Origin: Paenibacillus barengoltzii NBRC 101215
GTDB taxonomy: Bacteria > Bacillota > Bacilli > Paenibacillales > Paenibacillaceae
Direction of reading: 5' to 3'
NCBI RefSeq assembly: GCF_004000745.1
Contig: NZ_BILV01000060.1
Location: 1-36,730 of the forward strand
DNA: 36,730 bases
Position 1 is the stretch's first letter, and every line of letters begins with the position of its first letter. Made by a program: the position numbers and the translations under genes. Shown here piece by piece: positions 6,835-15,616 of this stretch. The notes below the pieces were generated by a model. That model saw only the letters and a list, made by a program, of their open reading frames with translations. It did not search any database and was not told the DNA's origin.

Positions 6835-7821
6835 GTGAAAAAAGCAACCATGAAGGATATTGCCCGTGAAGCGAAGGTTTCGGTGGCAACGGTTAGTTAC
6901 ATTTTAAATCATGTGGACAACCAGAAAATTACGGATGAAACGCGCTGCCGTGTGTTGGAAGCCGCGAAGAAGCTAAATTATATCCCCAGCCTTGCGGCAC
7001 GTTCGCTTGTCCGGGGGAAATCCGGCATGGTGGCCTTGCTCTTCTGCCGCAGCGAGCGGGACGGGTTATGGAAGCAGTTCTATTACGGCAGATTAGCTGA
7101 ACGGATGGAGATGCTCTGCAATCAGGCAGGCTATCACCTGCTTGTGCTGGGGATGGACGCCTTGCGGCCCAATCCAGAGATCATCCGGCAGCGGGAGGTG
7201 GATGGGGTGCTGTTGGCCGGAGTGAAGCAGGACGTCTTCCGGGACATTTCCGTCCATTTTAGCTTTGGGGTTCCGATCGTACTGCTCGATACCCATATCG
7301 ACGATCCGCTGTTTCATAAAGTTGTGATGGATTACCGCAAGGCGTTTACCTTATGGAGAGAGCAATCGGCCGCGACCGCACGGCGCTTTCTGGTGTTGGA
7401 TGACTTCACGAATGAGAACACGATGAAGATCATCATGGATGCGGCAGAACTCGAACCGGAAGCCATTTTCGTGCTCACAGCGGACAACGTGGACCATTTG
7501 CCCGATTTTCTGGCGCGGTTTCGAGGGGGCGCCGGGATTGTGATCAACGAGTTTGTTGGCATGCTTGTTGCGAACGCCTCACGAGGACTGGACGTGGATC
7601 TGACCGTCCTTTGTACGAGCGGCTGTCCTGAAGTGCTGCCTTCGACGGTCCACAAGCTCACCTCAGAAGCAAATCGCGGACAACTGGAGGTTGCTTTTCA
7701 GATCATGCAGTTTTATATCGAATCGAAGGACAAGCCCCCTTCAAATGCAAGCTCCAAAACTCAAGTGGGATATGAAGAATACGTTTCGATTCCATTGCAG
7801 CAAGTGAATGCCGAGGGCTAA
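6835..7821 (+). CDS. LacI-family transcriptional regulator
   Basis: A 328-residue DNA-binding protein. The N-terminal helix-turn-helix and hinge are clear (ATMKDIAREAKVSVATVSYILN, then LNYIPSLAARSLVRGKSGMVALL). The rest is a periplasmic-binding-protein-like ligand domain, but rather divergent in its second half. GTG 6835 is taken as start because GAGGTG lies six bases upstream; ATG 6850 would cut off residues before the helix-turn-helix. It lies 87 bases after the esterase with no terminator between, so it is probably cotranscribed. The likely target is the tandem palindrome at 5335-5374. The effector would be an intracellular sugar from the pathway; which one cannot be told. Confidence 0.88.
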   Translation: MKKATMKDIAREAKVSVATVSYILNHVDNQKITDETRCRVLEAAKKLNYIPSLAARSLVRGKSGMVALLFCRSERDGLWKQFYYGRLAERMEMLCNQAGYHLLVLGMDALRPNPEIIRQREVDGVLLAGVKQDVFRDISVHFSFGVPIVLLDTHIDDPLFHKVVMDYRKAFTLWREQSAATARRFLVLDDFTNENTMKIIMDAAELEPEAIFVLTADNVDHLPDFLARFRGGAGIVINEFVGMLVANASRGLDVDLTVLCTSGCPEVLPSTVHKLTSEANRGQLEVAFQIMQFYIESKDKPPSNASSKTQVGYEEYVSIPLQQVNAEG

Positions 7822-7851
7822 CTTCCCTCCGCTTCGTACGCCTCTTGCCAC

Positions 7852-7975
7852 GATTATCCCTTTCGTTCAGGAAGCTATAAGCCGGGAGCGGGCAAGGTGA
7901 AGTGAAGGGAGAAAGCAGGTGCAGTGATAGGCGGTCATCAAGCGGGTTGCGGGTTCCTGAACAAACGGGATAATC
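7852..7975. repeat. Long inverted repeat between convergent regulator genes
   Basis: Arms of 22 bases (7852-7873 and 7954-7975) are complementary at 20 of 22 positions and are separated by 80 bases. They fill most of the gap between the LacI-type gene and the convergent AraC-type gene. No T-run follows either arm, so it is not a standard terminator. It may be a structured 3' end for both transcripts or a remnant of a small mobile repeat. Confidence 0.6.
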
Positions 7976-8015
7976 CTGGAAAAGCCCCGGCCCATATATA
8001 CCTCCGCCCGCAGCC

Positions 8016-10373
8016 TTACATCGATTTCCGAATGCTCCCCGGCGAATGCGCTGCTGCACCTTCCCGATACTGCCCCGGTGTCATCCCCTCTATCTTACGG
8101 AAGGAGCGGATAAAGTTCTGCGAGTTGTTGTATCTCAGCTTGGCCGCGATCTCCTTGACGGGCATTTCCGTATTGCGCAGCCATTCTTTCGCCATCTTGA
8201 AGCGGTACATCGTGAGGTACTCGCTGAAGGAGCAGCCCGTTTCTTTCCGAAAAATACTGCTGATGTAGTTCGCGTTGTAATGAAGACGGGCGGCGCAAGC
8301 CTCCAGGGTTAAATCGGTGTCGTACTCGTGGTGAATCAAATCGATAATTTTCTCCGAAATATTTTGGTACTGGGCGTTTTGCCGGTTATGAAAGATGCGG
8401 ATCATCGGGTGAATGACCGTCGTCCAGAACCAATCCTCGATTTCTGCTTTGGTGTGCAGCCCAAACATCTCTTCAAACAAAGAACCGCTGCCTGCAGGCC
8501 GGATCTGGTGCAAGGCGATCCCCGCTTCCTGCATCATTACCAGCAAATTATTCAGCAGGCGGGTCAGCGGGATTTGATATTCCTGCGGCGTCAGCTCTTG
8601 GTTGAACATGGAGTTGAACAGCCGCGCATTCACTTCCTTGGCCTTCTCCGTTTCCGCCAGCTTAATGGCATCTAGCAGCTCGTTTTCCTTATGCGTCGGA
8701 TAGTTCACGTTCAGGACATGCTTGCCGGAGTTGAGGTTCTCGTATTGAATAATGACCCCCGTCCCGAGCTTCATCCGATATTTTAATGCCTCCATCCCCT
8801 CGCGGTAAGCGATGGGCAGTTTTGAGATGGACTGAAATGACAAGCTTAGACCAATGCTGACATGGACTTTCAGGCATAGATGGATTTCGTGCTGCAGCTT
8901 CTCCGTCCAAGTATATACGGTTTGGTGGAACGAATCAGGCTCCTCTTCAGCACTTCCGATCAACGTCACGATGGTTTGGTCCATAATCACCGGGGTGAAC
9001 CGGCTGCGGGGATCCAGCAACTCCTCGATGATATTTTGCGCGGCGAACAGCAGCAGGTTAAGATCCTTTTTGCCATAGGCTGAATCCTCCGTAAAATCCA
9101 GGGCTAAGGTAAACACCGTCATCGTTCGCCAAGCGCGGATCTGCTCCTGGTAGCCGTACTGTTCGAGCTTCTCTAGTAATTGGCTTTTGGTGTAGCGCCC
9201 TTGAAACGCTTCAATCAAGGAGAACGCCCGCACTTGTCGGATATGCTGCCGAACTTCCGTTTCAAGCTGCGATTTGGACTGGAACAAACGATCATACTCT
9301 TCACCAATGAGTTCAAACTCATCGGCATGGGTCCGGCGGACATCGGTTTTGCGCCGGCCGATGAGATGCAGAAGGCGTTCGATCGGCGAGTACATCCGGC
9401 GTGAGCCGAACCAGGCCAGCCCGACCGACAACACCAGCATAAACAGGCAGACATAGAAGGTGAACAGTCCAATTTTGCCGGCTTCCCGGGTCAGGCTGCC
9501 GATGGAGGTGACTGAGAGATACATCCATCCGTTCAGCTGGGAGCGCAAGTAGGTGACGGCATAAGCTTTCTTGCCGATGTGCGTCTGAAATTGCCCGGAG
9601 GGATGAGTTTCGTCCGCGAGCAAGGAGGTATCCTCCCATCCGGTTTCCTCCAGCTGACGGCCGATCCATGAAGGATCAGGATGCATCAGGATTTGCCCGT
9701 GCTCATCTGCGACAATCACCAGGTCCTCGGTCTGAACGTCCGTCGCCACAACGTCTTGCAGGCTGCAGGCAGGAAAATTGGCCAATGCCAGTCCGTATTT
9801 ATGCAAGCTGGAGACCGGCAGCTTCTTGATCAGGCTGATGCTGTAATGGCAAGGTGCTGAATCCGCATTCTCCTCGCTATAAAACCAGGAGGACGGCGTT
9901 AACATCCAGGTGGTATCATTTGGCGTATCCATCAGCTGTTCCAGGCCCTCACGGTCCTTATATTCACTCATCCGATACAGCCCGGAGTTCTTCACCATCC
10001 AGTCCTGCTGGAGATTCATCAACACGACATCCTCCAGCTTCGTATCGAAGGATTGCATGTTGCGGATTTCATTCCGCAGGTCGTTATATAGTTTGAAATC
10101 GCTTTCAGATAACGGGTTTTGAAGAGCCCGCTTGAGCACGGTCGAGTTGACGACTTGATTTAACGTCTGGTTGACAGTTGTTAACTTCCGTTCTACATTG
10201 GAGTTAATTTGCGAAATTAGCTCAATTTTGCTTCGGTTGACATTTTTTTGGATTTCTCGGGTTGAAGTCAGATAGGAAAACGTTCCGATGAACAGGACGG
10301 GCAGTGTACTTACGGCGATTGTAAAAATCATCAGTTTGCTTAAGAAGCTTAAAGGTTTCACCAATCTCAGCAC
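8016..10373 (-). CDS. Membrane-anchored AraC-type transcriptional regulator (YtdP-like)
   Basis: A 785-residue protein with a membrane segment at about 12-35, an extracellular sensor region of about 260 residues (Cache-like), a second membrane segment at about 300-325, a cytoplasmic linker, and a C-terminal pair of AraC helix-turn-helices at about 675-775 (LTLEACAARLHYNANYISSIFRKETG and VKEIAAKLRYNNSQNFIRSFRK). The architecture matches the large AraC regulators of Bacillales pectin clusters such as YtdP, and the gene is divergent from a YtcQ-like binding protein. It should sense an external sugar, or the loaded binding protein, and activate the transport operon. Several starts are possible (GTG 10373, TTG 10364, GTG 10361); AGGTG lies between them and could favour the shorter forms. 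Confidence 0.85.
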   Translation of the reverse strand: MLRLVKPLSFLSKLMIFTIAVSTLPVLFIGTFSYLTSTREIQKNVNRSKIELISQINSNVERKLTTVNQTLNQVVNSTVLKRALQNPLSESDFKLYNDLRNEIRNMQSFDTKLEDVVLMNLQQDWMVKNSGLYRMSEYKDREGLEQLMDTPNDTTWMLTPSSWFYSEENADSAPCHYSISLIKKLPVSSLHKYGLALANFPACSLQDVVATDVQTEDLVIVADEHGQILMHPDPSWIGRQLEETGWEDTSLLADETHPSGQFQTHIGKKAYAVTYLRSQLNGWMYLSVTSIGSLTREAGKIGLFTFYVCLFMLVLSVGLAWFGSRRMYSPIERLLHLIGRRKTDVRRTHADEFELIGEEYDRLFQSKSQLETEVRQHIRQVRAFSLIEAFQGRYTKSQLLEKLEQYGYQEQIRAWRTMTVFTLALDFTEDSAYGKKDLNLLLFAAQNIIEELLDPRSRFTPVIMDQTIVTLIGSAEEEPDSFHQTVYTWTEKLQHEIHLCLKVHVSIGLSLSFQSISKLPIAYREGMEALKYRMKLGTGVIIQYENLNSGKHVLNVNYPTHKENELLDAIKLAETEKAKEVNARLFNSMFNQELTPQEYQIPLTRLLNNLLVMMQEAGIALHQIRPAGSGSLFEEMFGLHTKAEIEDWFWTTVIHPMIRIFHNRQNAQYQNISEKIIDLIHHEYDTDLTLEACAARLHYNANYISSIFRKETGCSFSEYLTMYRFKMAKEWLRNTEMPVKEIAAKLRYNNSQNFIRSFRKIEGMTPGQYREGAAAHSPGSIRKSM

Positions 10374-10430
10374 CTGACCTTATCGTTAAAAAGTCGTTAA
10401 TTCCAAGTGTATGATGTCTGTCAAATAATA

Positions 10431-10470
10431 GCAATAATCATCTCGTGAGGCAATAATCATTTTGTATTAT
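10431..10470 (+). promoter_or_regulatory. Direct repeat and -10 element upstream of the transport operon
   Basis: GCAATAATCAT occurs at 10431-10441 and again at 10450-10460, 19 bases apart, just before a TATTAT -10-like box (10465-10470) that lacks a recognisable -35. Direct repeats abutting a promoter with a poor -35 are the usual layout for AraC-type activators, and such a regulator is encoded divergently from this point. Confidence 0.55.
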
Positions 10471-10496
10471 TCTTCGGTTTGAGGGGGCTTTGACCA

Positions 10497-12017
10497 ATGA
10501 TTAGAACCAAAGGCGGGGGCCGCGGATTATTCGCGACAGCGTTGCTCTTACTCGTGCTTGTATTCTTGGTTTCCTTGCTAAGCGGGTGTATAAACCGGGA
10601 TAGGCAACTTCAGGCATCCGATTCGGATCGGCCGTATTTGTCCGTGTTGGTGCCGCTTCACTTTCCTCAGCCGCCATCGAAGGAGATGGTAGCCAAAATC
10701 GAGGAGTTAACCGACGTGCGACTGGATTTGAGATGGGTGTCGGAGGGCGTTTATACCGACAAAATGTTGACGGGGTTAACCACCAACTCCCTGGCGAAGG
10801 TCAGCTTTGTGAAAGTATCGGATTATCACATGGTGAAAAATGCGATTCGTTCCGACGTCTTCTGGGAAATTGGGCCGTATTTGGCAGAGTTCCCGAACCT
10901 GAGCAAGCTGGATCCGAACATATTAGATCAGACGGCCGTAGACGGCAAGATTTATGGGCTGTATACCGAACGCCCTTCCTCACGGCAAGGGGTCATTTTG
11001 CGCAAGGATTGGTTGGAGCGACTGGGGCTGGAGGAGCCCAAGAAACTGGATGAGCTTTATGAAGTGCTGCGGCAGTTTACATACGGAGATCCGGATGGCA
11101 ACGGGGAGCAGGACACGCTTGGTGTCGTAGACCGGAACGATTTGGTTTACGGTATTTTTAAGACGCTCAGTTCCTATTTTGGCACCCCCAACAACTGGAA
11201 GATCGAGGACGGCAAGGTCATTCCGGAATTTATGACGGATGAATATTTGAATACGATGAATTTTATGAAAAAGTTGTACGACGAGAAGCTGATCAATTCG
11301 GATTTTCCGCTGACCAGCAAAGAGGTGCAACGAGATCGGTTCATCCGCGGGGAGGCGGGCGTTCTGATCGGAAGTATGACCGACGTGCAGCGCCTTGCCA
11401 TTGAAGCGCGGGCCATCAATCCGGATGCGGATTTTACGCTGGTGAACCGGATTAAGGGGCCGTACGGGTACAAAGTGTGGTCGATTCCGAATTTTAACGG
11501 TTTGTATCTATTTTCGAAGAAAATGATTCCTACCGAGCAGGATCTCAGAGACGCGCTTCGGTTCTTCGACCGAACGATGGATCGGGATGTGGCTAATTTA
11601 ATGAAATACGGCTTTGAAGGCAGACACTACCGGACGGAAAACGGGATGGTTATTCTGCCGGAAGAAACGTCGCAGCTCCGGGTGAACGAGGTGAATCCGC
11701 TATATTCGCTGATGATTGCCGATATCAGCAACCCCAATATTATGGAGGTTGCACAAAAAGAGCATTTGACTCAAATTGCCGAGCAGCTTAGCAAAGACAA
11801 TGAAGCATTCCTGGTGGACGATCCGACGGTTCGTCTCAGCTCACCGACATATGATGAGAAGAGTGCGGAGCTGTCCACGATCATAAGCGATGCCACCTAC
11901 AACTACATCCTGGGGCGCATCGACGCCGAAGGCTTCCACCAAGAGATTGAGCGCTGGAAGCAAAGCGGCGGTCAGGTCGTAATCCGCGAATTTGAGGAAG
12001 CGCTATCACACCGATAA
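10497..12017 (+). CDS. AlgQ/LplA-like oligosaccharide-binding lipoprotein 1
   Basis: A 506-residue extracellular binding protein of an ABC importer. The signal peptide ends in a lipobox (LLSGC), so it is tethered to the membrane. Length, and the calcium-binding EF-hand-like loop DPDGNGEQDTLG starting at Asp 198, place it with the AlgQ/LplA/YtcQ group that binds oligosaccharides rather than simple sugars. ATG 10497 follows GAGGGGG. It is a clear paralog of the next gene; shared blocks include FWEIGP, EFPNL, RQG-I, RKDW and FGTPNNW. The signal sequence is richer in Gly/Arg at its start than that of the second copy. It heads the operon opposite the AraC-type regulator. Confidence 0.85.
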   Translation: MIRTKGGGRGLFATALLLLVLVFLVSLLSGCINRDRQLQASDSDRPYLSVLVPLHFPQPPSKEMVAKIEELTDVRLDLRWVSEGVYTDKMLTGLTTNSLAKVSFVKVSDYHMVKNAIRSDVFWEIGPYLAEFPNLSKLDPNILDQTAVDGKIYGLYTERPSSRQGVILRKDWLERLGLEEPKKLDELYEVLRQFTYGDPDGNGEQDTLGVVDRNDLVYGIFKTLSSYFGTPNNWKIEDGKVIPEFMTDEYLNTMNFMKKLYDEKLINSDFPLTSKEVQRDRFIRGEAGVLIGSMTDVQRLAIEARAINPDADFTLVNRIKGPYGYKVWSIPNFNGLYLFSKKMIPTEQDLRDALRFFDRTMDRDVANLMKYGFEGRHYRTENGMVILPEETSQLRVNEVNPLYSLMIADISNPNIMEVAQKEHLTQIAEQLSKDNEAFLVDDPTVRLSSPTYDEKSAELSTIISDATYNYILGRIDAEGFHQEIERWKQSGGQVVIREFEEALSHR

Positions 12018-12057
12018 TCATTAGTTCAGGTTTAGCGCTGAGCCGCTGCCGTTATGA

Positions 12058-12073
12058 GGAAATGATTGTTTCC
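12058..12073. promoter_or_regulatory. Small dyad between the two binding-protein genes
   Basis: GGAAA-N6-TTTCC lies in the 120-base gap between the paralogous lipoprotein genes. No convincing promoter or terminator is seen here. It could be a minor operator or a weak RNA hairpin that adjusts expression of the second copy. Confidence 0.25.
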
Positions 12074-12137
12074 GTACCTTGGTCATGACGATACCGTGGA
12101 AGAGTAAGTAATCCAAACCATGGGAGGTCCAAAGGCT

Positions 12138-13691
12138 ATGAAGAAACAATCCTTCATCCTCATTCTGACCGCACTGTTAGCGCTAAGCGTTGTGCTGGCC
12201 GGTTGTGGAAGCGCTAACAATAAGAAAGGCGGCAATTCAACAGCGGCAGAGCCGGCTGCAACCACGGCGGATAACGGCGCGAACCCAACCGCAGAAGCGG
12301 AGAAACCAACGGAAATTACGATTATGCTGCCGTTAAATACGTCGGAGACGCCGCCGGATACGATCAAAGCGGAACTAGAGAAGCTGACGAACACGAAGCT
12401 GAACTATCAGTTTTTCCCGGCAGACACGTATGAAGAAAAGCTGAACACCGCATTTGCCACGGGTTCCTTGCCCCAAGTGACCTATCTCAAAAACCAAACC
12501 ACGTTTATTCAAATGAAAGAAGCGATTAAGGACGGACAGTTTTGGGAAATTGGCCCGTTGTTAAGCGAATTTCCGAATCTGAACAAATTGAAGCCGGAAA
12601 TTCTGAACAACACGAAGGTGGAAGGCAAGCTGTACTCCCTCTATATCGGCAGACCGCTGGCCCGCCAGGGGATCATCTACCGCAAGGATTGGGCCGATAA
12701 GCTAGGCTTGTCCGCACCGGCTAATGTGGACGAATTGTTTGAAATGGCCAAGGCGTTTACGGAACAAGACCCGGACGGCAACGGTCAAAAGGATACGATC
12801 GGGATCGCTGACCGGAACGAGCTGGTTTATGGAGCGTTTAAGACGGTATCCGCCTGGTTTGGCACACCCAACAATTGGGGTGAGAAGGACGGCCAACTGT
12901 TGCCGGAGTTTATGTTCCCGCAATATATCGATACGATGGATTTCTTTAAGAAGCTGCGGGATAACGGCTACATGAACCAGGATTTTGCAGCGACCAGCAA
13001 GACCGATGCCGTCAATATGTTCACCAGCGGCAAGGCCGGGCTTTATATCGGCGGGTCGATGCAGGACATTGATTCCCTCAACAAGGATCTGATCAAAAAT
13101 GTGCCGGATGCTGTACTCGACACGCATAGCATGGTAGCCGGTCCCGACGGGAAGTTCGCCCAGTGGATGATTCCGGGCTACAACAATATCATTCTGTTCC
13201 CGAAATCGGCGGTGAAGGATGAAGCGGAGCTCAAGAAGATTTTGGCGTTCTTTGACAAGATGATGACGCCGGAAGTAGCCAATTTGATGTACTGGGGCAT
13301 TGAAGGCACGCACTATACGGTCGTAGAAGGCAAAGCCAAGGCTGCGGATAACAAAGAATTGATCGAGCGCGAAGTGAAGCCGTTTAAGGACAGCGTCATC
13401 GGGGAACCCGAAACCAACGGCATGTACGAAAGCTACAATACGCTGCCAGGCCGGATCCATGCGGAAGAATTAATCAAGGAAAACGTCAAGGTGGGCGTGC
13501 CTGACCCTACGGCGGCGCTGGATTCGCAAACCTACGCGGAGAAGGGCGTGGAGCTGCAGCAGTTGATTACGGACGCCACGTATCAATATATTTACGGTCA
13601 AATCGACAAGGCGGGCTTCGAGAAAGCGATCGAGCAATGGAAGAGCCGGGGCGGTTCGCAAATTATCGAGGAATATAACGCAGCGAGATAA
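12138..13691 (+). CDS. AlgQ/LplA-like oligosaccharide-binding lipoprotein 2
   Basis: A 517-residue lipoprotein with a classical signal peptide (MKKQSFILILTALLALSVV) and lipobox (VLAGC), then a low-complexity Ala/Thr/Asn/Glu linker of about 35 residues. The binding domain is paralogous to the preceding gene along its whole length and keeps the EF-hand-like loop DPDGNGQKDTIG from Asp 211. ATG 12138 follows GGAGGT; a six-codon longer frame is less well supported. It is followed 34 bases later by the permease genes. Since a transporter needs one receptor, the two copies probably differ in ligand or one serves signalling. Confidence 0.88.
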   Translation: MKKQSFILILTALLALSVVLAGCGSANNKKGGNSTAAEPAATTADNGANPTAEAEKPTEITIMLPLNTSETPPDTIKAELEKLTNTKLNYQFFPADTYEEKLNTAFATGSLPQVTYLKNQTTFIQMKEAIKDGQFWEIGPLLSEFPNLNKLKPEILNNTKVEGKLYSLYIGRPLARQGIIYRKDWADKLGLSAPANVDELFEMAKAFTEQDPDGNGQKDTIGIADRNELVYGAFKTVSAWFGTPNNWGEKDGQLLPEFMFPQYIDTMDFFKKLRDNGYMNQDFAATSKTDAVNMFTSGKAGLYIGGSMQDIDSLNKDLIKNVPDAVLDTHSMVAGPDGKFAQWMIPGYNNIILFPKSAVKDEAELKKILAFFDKMMTPEVANLMYWGIEGTHYTVVEGKAKAADNKELIEREVKPFKDSVIGEPETNGMYESYNTLPGRIHAEELIKENVKVGVPDPTAALDSQTYAEKGVELQQLITDATYQYIYGQIDKAGFEKAIEQWKSRGGSQIIEEYNAAR

Positions 13692-13724
13692 CGTCTTATT
13701 GAAGGAACATAGGAGGAGATTTAT

Positions 13725-14696
13725 ATGAGAGAGGCAACTGTTCCATCCTCCGTTGCGACGAAGCTTCCGTCGCCCGATCGACGCACGAAGGCCGCACAGC
13801 TTCGCAAGCGGCTGTGGCGAAATAAATGGCTGTATGTGATGCTGCTGCCCGGCGTGCTCTATTTTATCATCTTCAAATATTTGCCGATGTACGGGCTGAT
13901 CATTTCCTTTCAGGACTACAAGCCGTATAACGGCATTCGGGGCAGCGAATGGGTAGGATTGGAGCATTTTCAGCGGCTGTTTACGGAACCGGATTTTATG
14001 ATGATTTTGAAAAACACGGTGATCTTGTTTGCGCTCAACCTGTTTATCTATTTCCCGGTGCCGATCATTCTGGCGTTAATGCTAAACGAGCTAAGAGGGA
14101 ACTTCTTTAAAAGGCTGTTCCAAACCTTCGTCTACTTGCCGCATTTTATGTCCTGGGTCATTATCGTGTCGATTACTTACGTGATGGTGACGATGGACGG
14201 CGGGATTATCAATGAACTGTTGGTGTACTTTGGCTTCGAGAAGATCAACTTCCTGCTGAACCCTGACTGGTTCCGGCCGATGTACATCCTTCAGGTCATT
14301 TGGCGGGAGGCCGGCTGGGGGACGATCATCTACCTGGCCGGCATGGCGGCCATCGATCCTGGATTGTATGAGGCGGCACGGATGGACGGTGCCGGACGGA
14401 TGCGTCAGGTATGGCATATTACACTTCCGTCGATCCGGGGTGTGATCATAACGCTGTTTATTTTGAAAATCGGGCATGTGCTGGATTTAGGCTTCGAGCA
14501 TGTCTATCTGCTGTTGAATTCGATGAACCGGCAGGTTGCGGAGATTATTGATACGTATGTGTACACCGCAGGGCTGCGGCAAGGACAATACAGCTACAGC
14601 ACGGCGATTGGATTCTTCAAATCCGTCATCGGCCTGATCCTGGTCATGCTGGTCAACAAACTATCCAAGAAGTTCGGGGAGGAGGGCGTTTACTGA
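13725..14696 (+). CDS. LplB/YteP-type ABC transporter permease
   Basis: A 323-residue inner-membrane permease with about six membrane helices. The cytoplasmic EAA loop is clear (YEAARMDGAGRMRQVWHITLPSI), the site for contact with the ATPase. The N-terminal region (LYVMLLPGVLYFIIFKYLPMYGLIISFQDY) is characteristic of the LplB group, partners of YtcQ/LplA-type binding proteins. AGGAGGAGA precedes the ATG. The stop overlaps the start of the next permease (TGATG), indicating translational coupling. Confidence 0.93.
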   Translation: MREATVPSSVATKLPSPDRRTKAAQLRKRLWRNKWLYVMLLPGVLYFIIFKYLPMYGLIISFQDYKPYNGIRGSEWVGLEHFQRLFTEPDFMMILKNTVILFALNLFIYFPVPIILALMLNELRGNFFKRLFQTFVYLPHFMSWVIIVSITYVMVTMDGGIINELLVYFGFEKINFLLNPDWFRPMYILQVIWREAGWGTIIYLAGMAAIDPGLYEAARMDGAGRMRQVWHITLPSIRGVIITLFILKIGHVLDLGFEHVYLLLNSMNRQVAEIIDTYVYTAGLRQGQYSYSTAIGFFKSVIGLILVMLVNKLSKKFGEEGVY

Positions 14697-15571
14697 TGGT
14701 GGAGGATCGATCGATCAGCGGTCGTATTTATGCGGCGATTAATTTTACGCTGTTGGCCATAATTTCGTTGATTACGGTGCTGCCCTTCGTGCATGTCGTG
14801 GCCGGTTCTTTTACGACAAACGCAGAGCTGGCGGCAAATAAATTCGTGCTGATTCCCAAAGTATGGAGTTTGGAAGCCTATCGGTTTATTTTTTCAACGA
14901 ACACGATTTTTAGGGCGATGGGGGTTTCCGTTGGCGTCACGCTCGTCGGTACGTTGTTCAGCATGCTGCTGACAGCGCTGATGGCATATGGGCTGGCGCG
15001 TAAAGACCTTGATGGCCGAAGAACCATCAATTTTCTTGTTGTTTTTACGATGCTGTTTAACGGCGGCTTGATTCCGACGTTCCTGGTTGTGAAGGAGCTG
15101 GGGATGATCGATACGTATGCTTCCTTAATCATTCCCTCTGCGATCAGCGCATTTAATATGATCATTCTGAAGAACTTCTTTCAGAACATTCCGGAGGGCT
15201 TGGAGGAGTCCGCGCGGATCGACGGCTGCAACGACTTTGGCATCCTGTTTAAAATCGTGCTGCCGCTGTCCATGCCGGCCATCGCCACGATTTCCCTGTT
15301 CTATGCGGTGACGTATTGGAATACGTACATGTCGGCGATTTTGTATTTGAACGACAGCGCCAAATGGCCGATCCAAGTGCTGCTGCGACAAATCGTCGTG
15401 CTCGCGAGCGGGCTGGACCACAGCGCCGAATTGGATGGAACTGTGCCGCCGCCGGATCAGACAATCAAGATGGCGGTCATCGTGGTTGCCACTCTGCCGA
15501 TTTTGCTGGTGTATCCGTATCTGCAGAAGCATTTTGCCAAAGGAGCTTTGCTGGGATCGATGAAAGGGTGA
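14696..15571 (+). CDS. LplC/YtcP-type ABC transporter permease
   Basis: A 291-residue permease, partner of the preceding one. It has six predicted helices, the EAA loop (EESARIDGCNDFGILFKIVLPLSMPAI), and the characteristic C-terminus QKHFAKGALLGSMKG of this family. Its ATG shares a base with the preceding stop. The cluster has no ATPase gene, so an MsmX-like multipurpose ATPase encoded elsewhere is presumed to power the complex. Confidence 0.93.
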   Translation: MVEDRSISGRIYAAINFTLLAIISLITVLPFVHVVAGSFTTNAELAANKFVLIPKVWSLEAYRFIFSTNTIFRAMGVSVGVTLVGTLFSMLLTALMAYGLARKDLDGRRTINFLVVFTMLFNGGLIPTFLVVKELGMIDTYASLIIPSAISAFNMIILKNFFQNIPEGLEESARIDGCNDFGILFKIVLPLSMPAIATISLFYAVTYWNTYMSAILYLNDSAKWPIQVLLRQIVVLASGLDHSAELDGTVPPPDQTIKMAVIVVATLPILLVYPYLQKHFAKGALLGSMKG

Positions 15572-15616
15572 GGGGTCTATGGCGATGAAATCCGAAGCGG
15601 AAGGAGTTGGAGAAAG

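Noticed and set aside
12702-13460. 252-codon minus-strand frame inside the second binding-protein gene
   Set aside because: Antisense shadow of a strongly conserved coding sequence, without a ribosome site.
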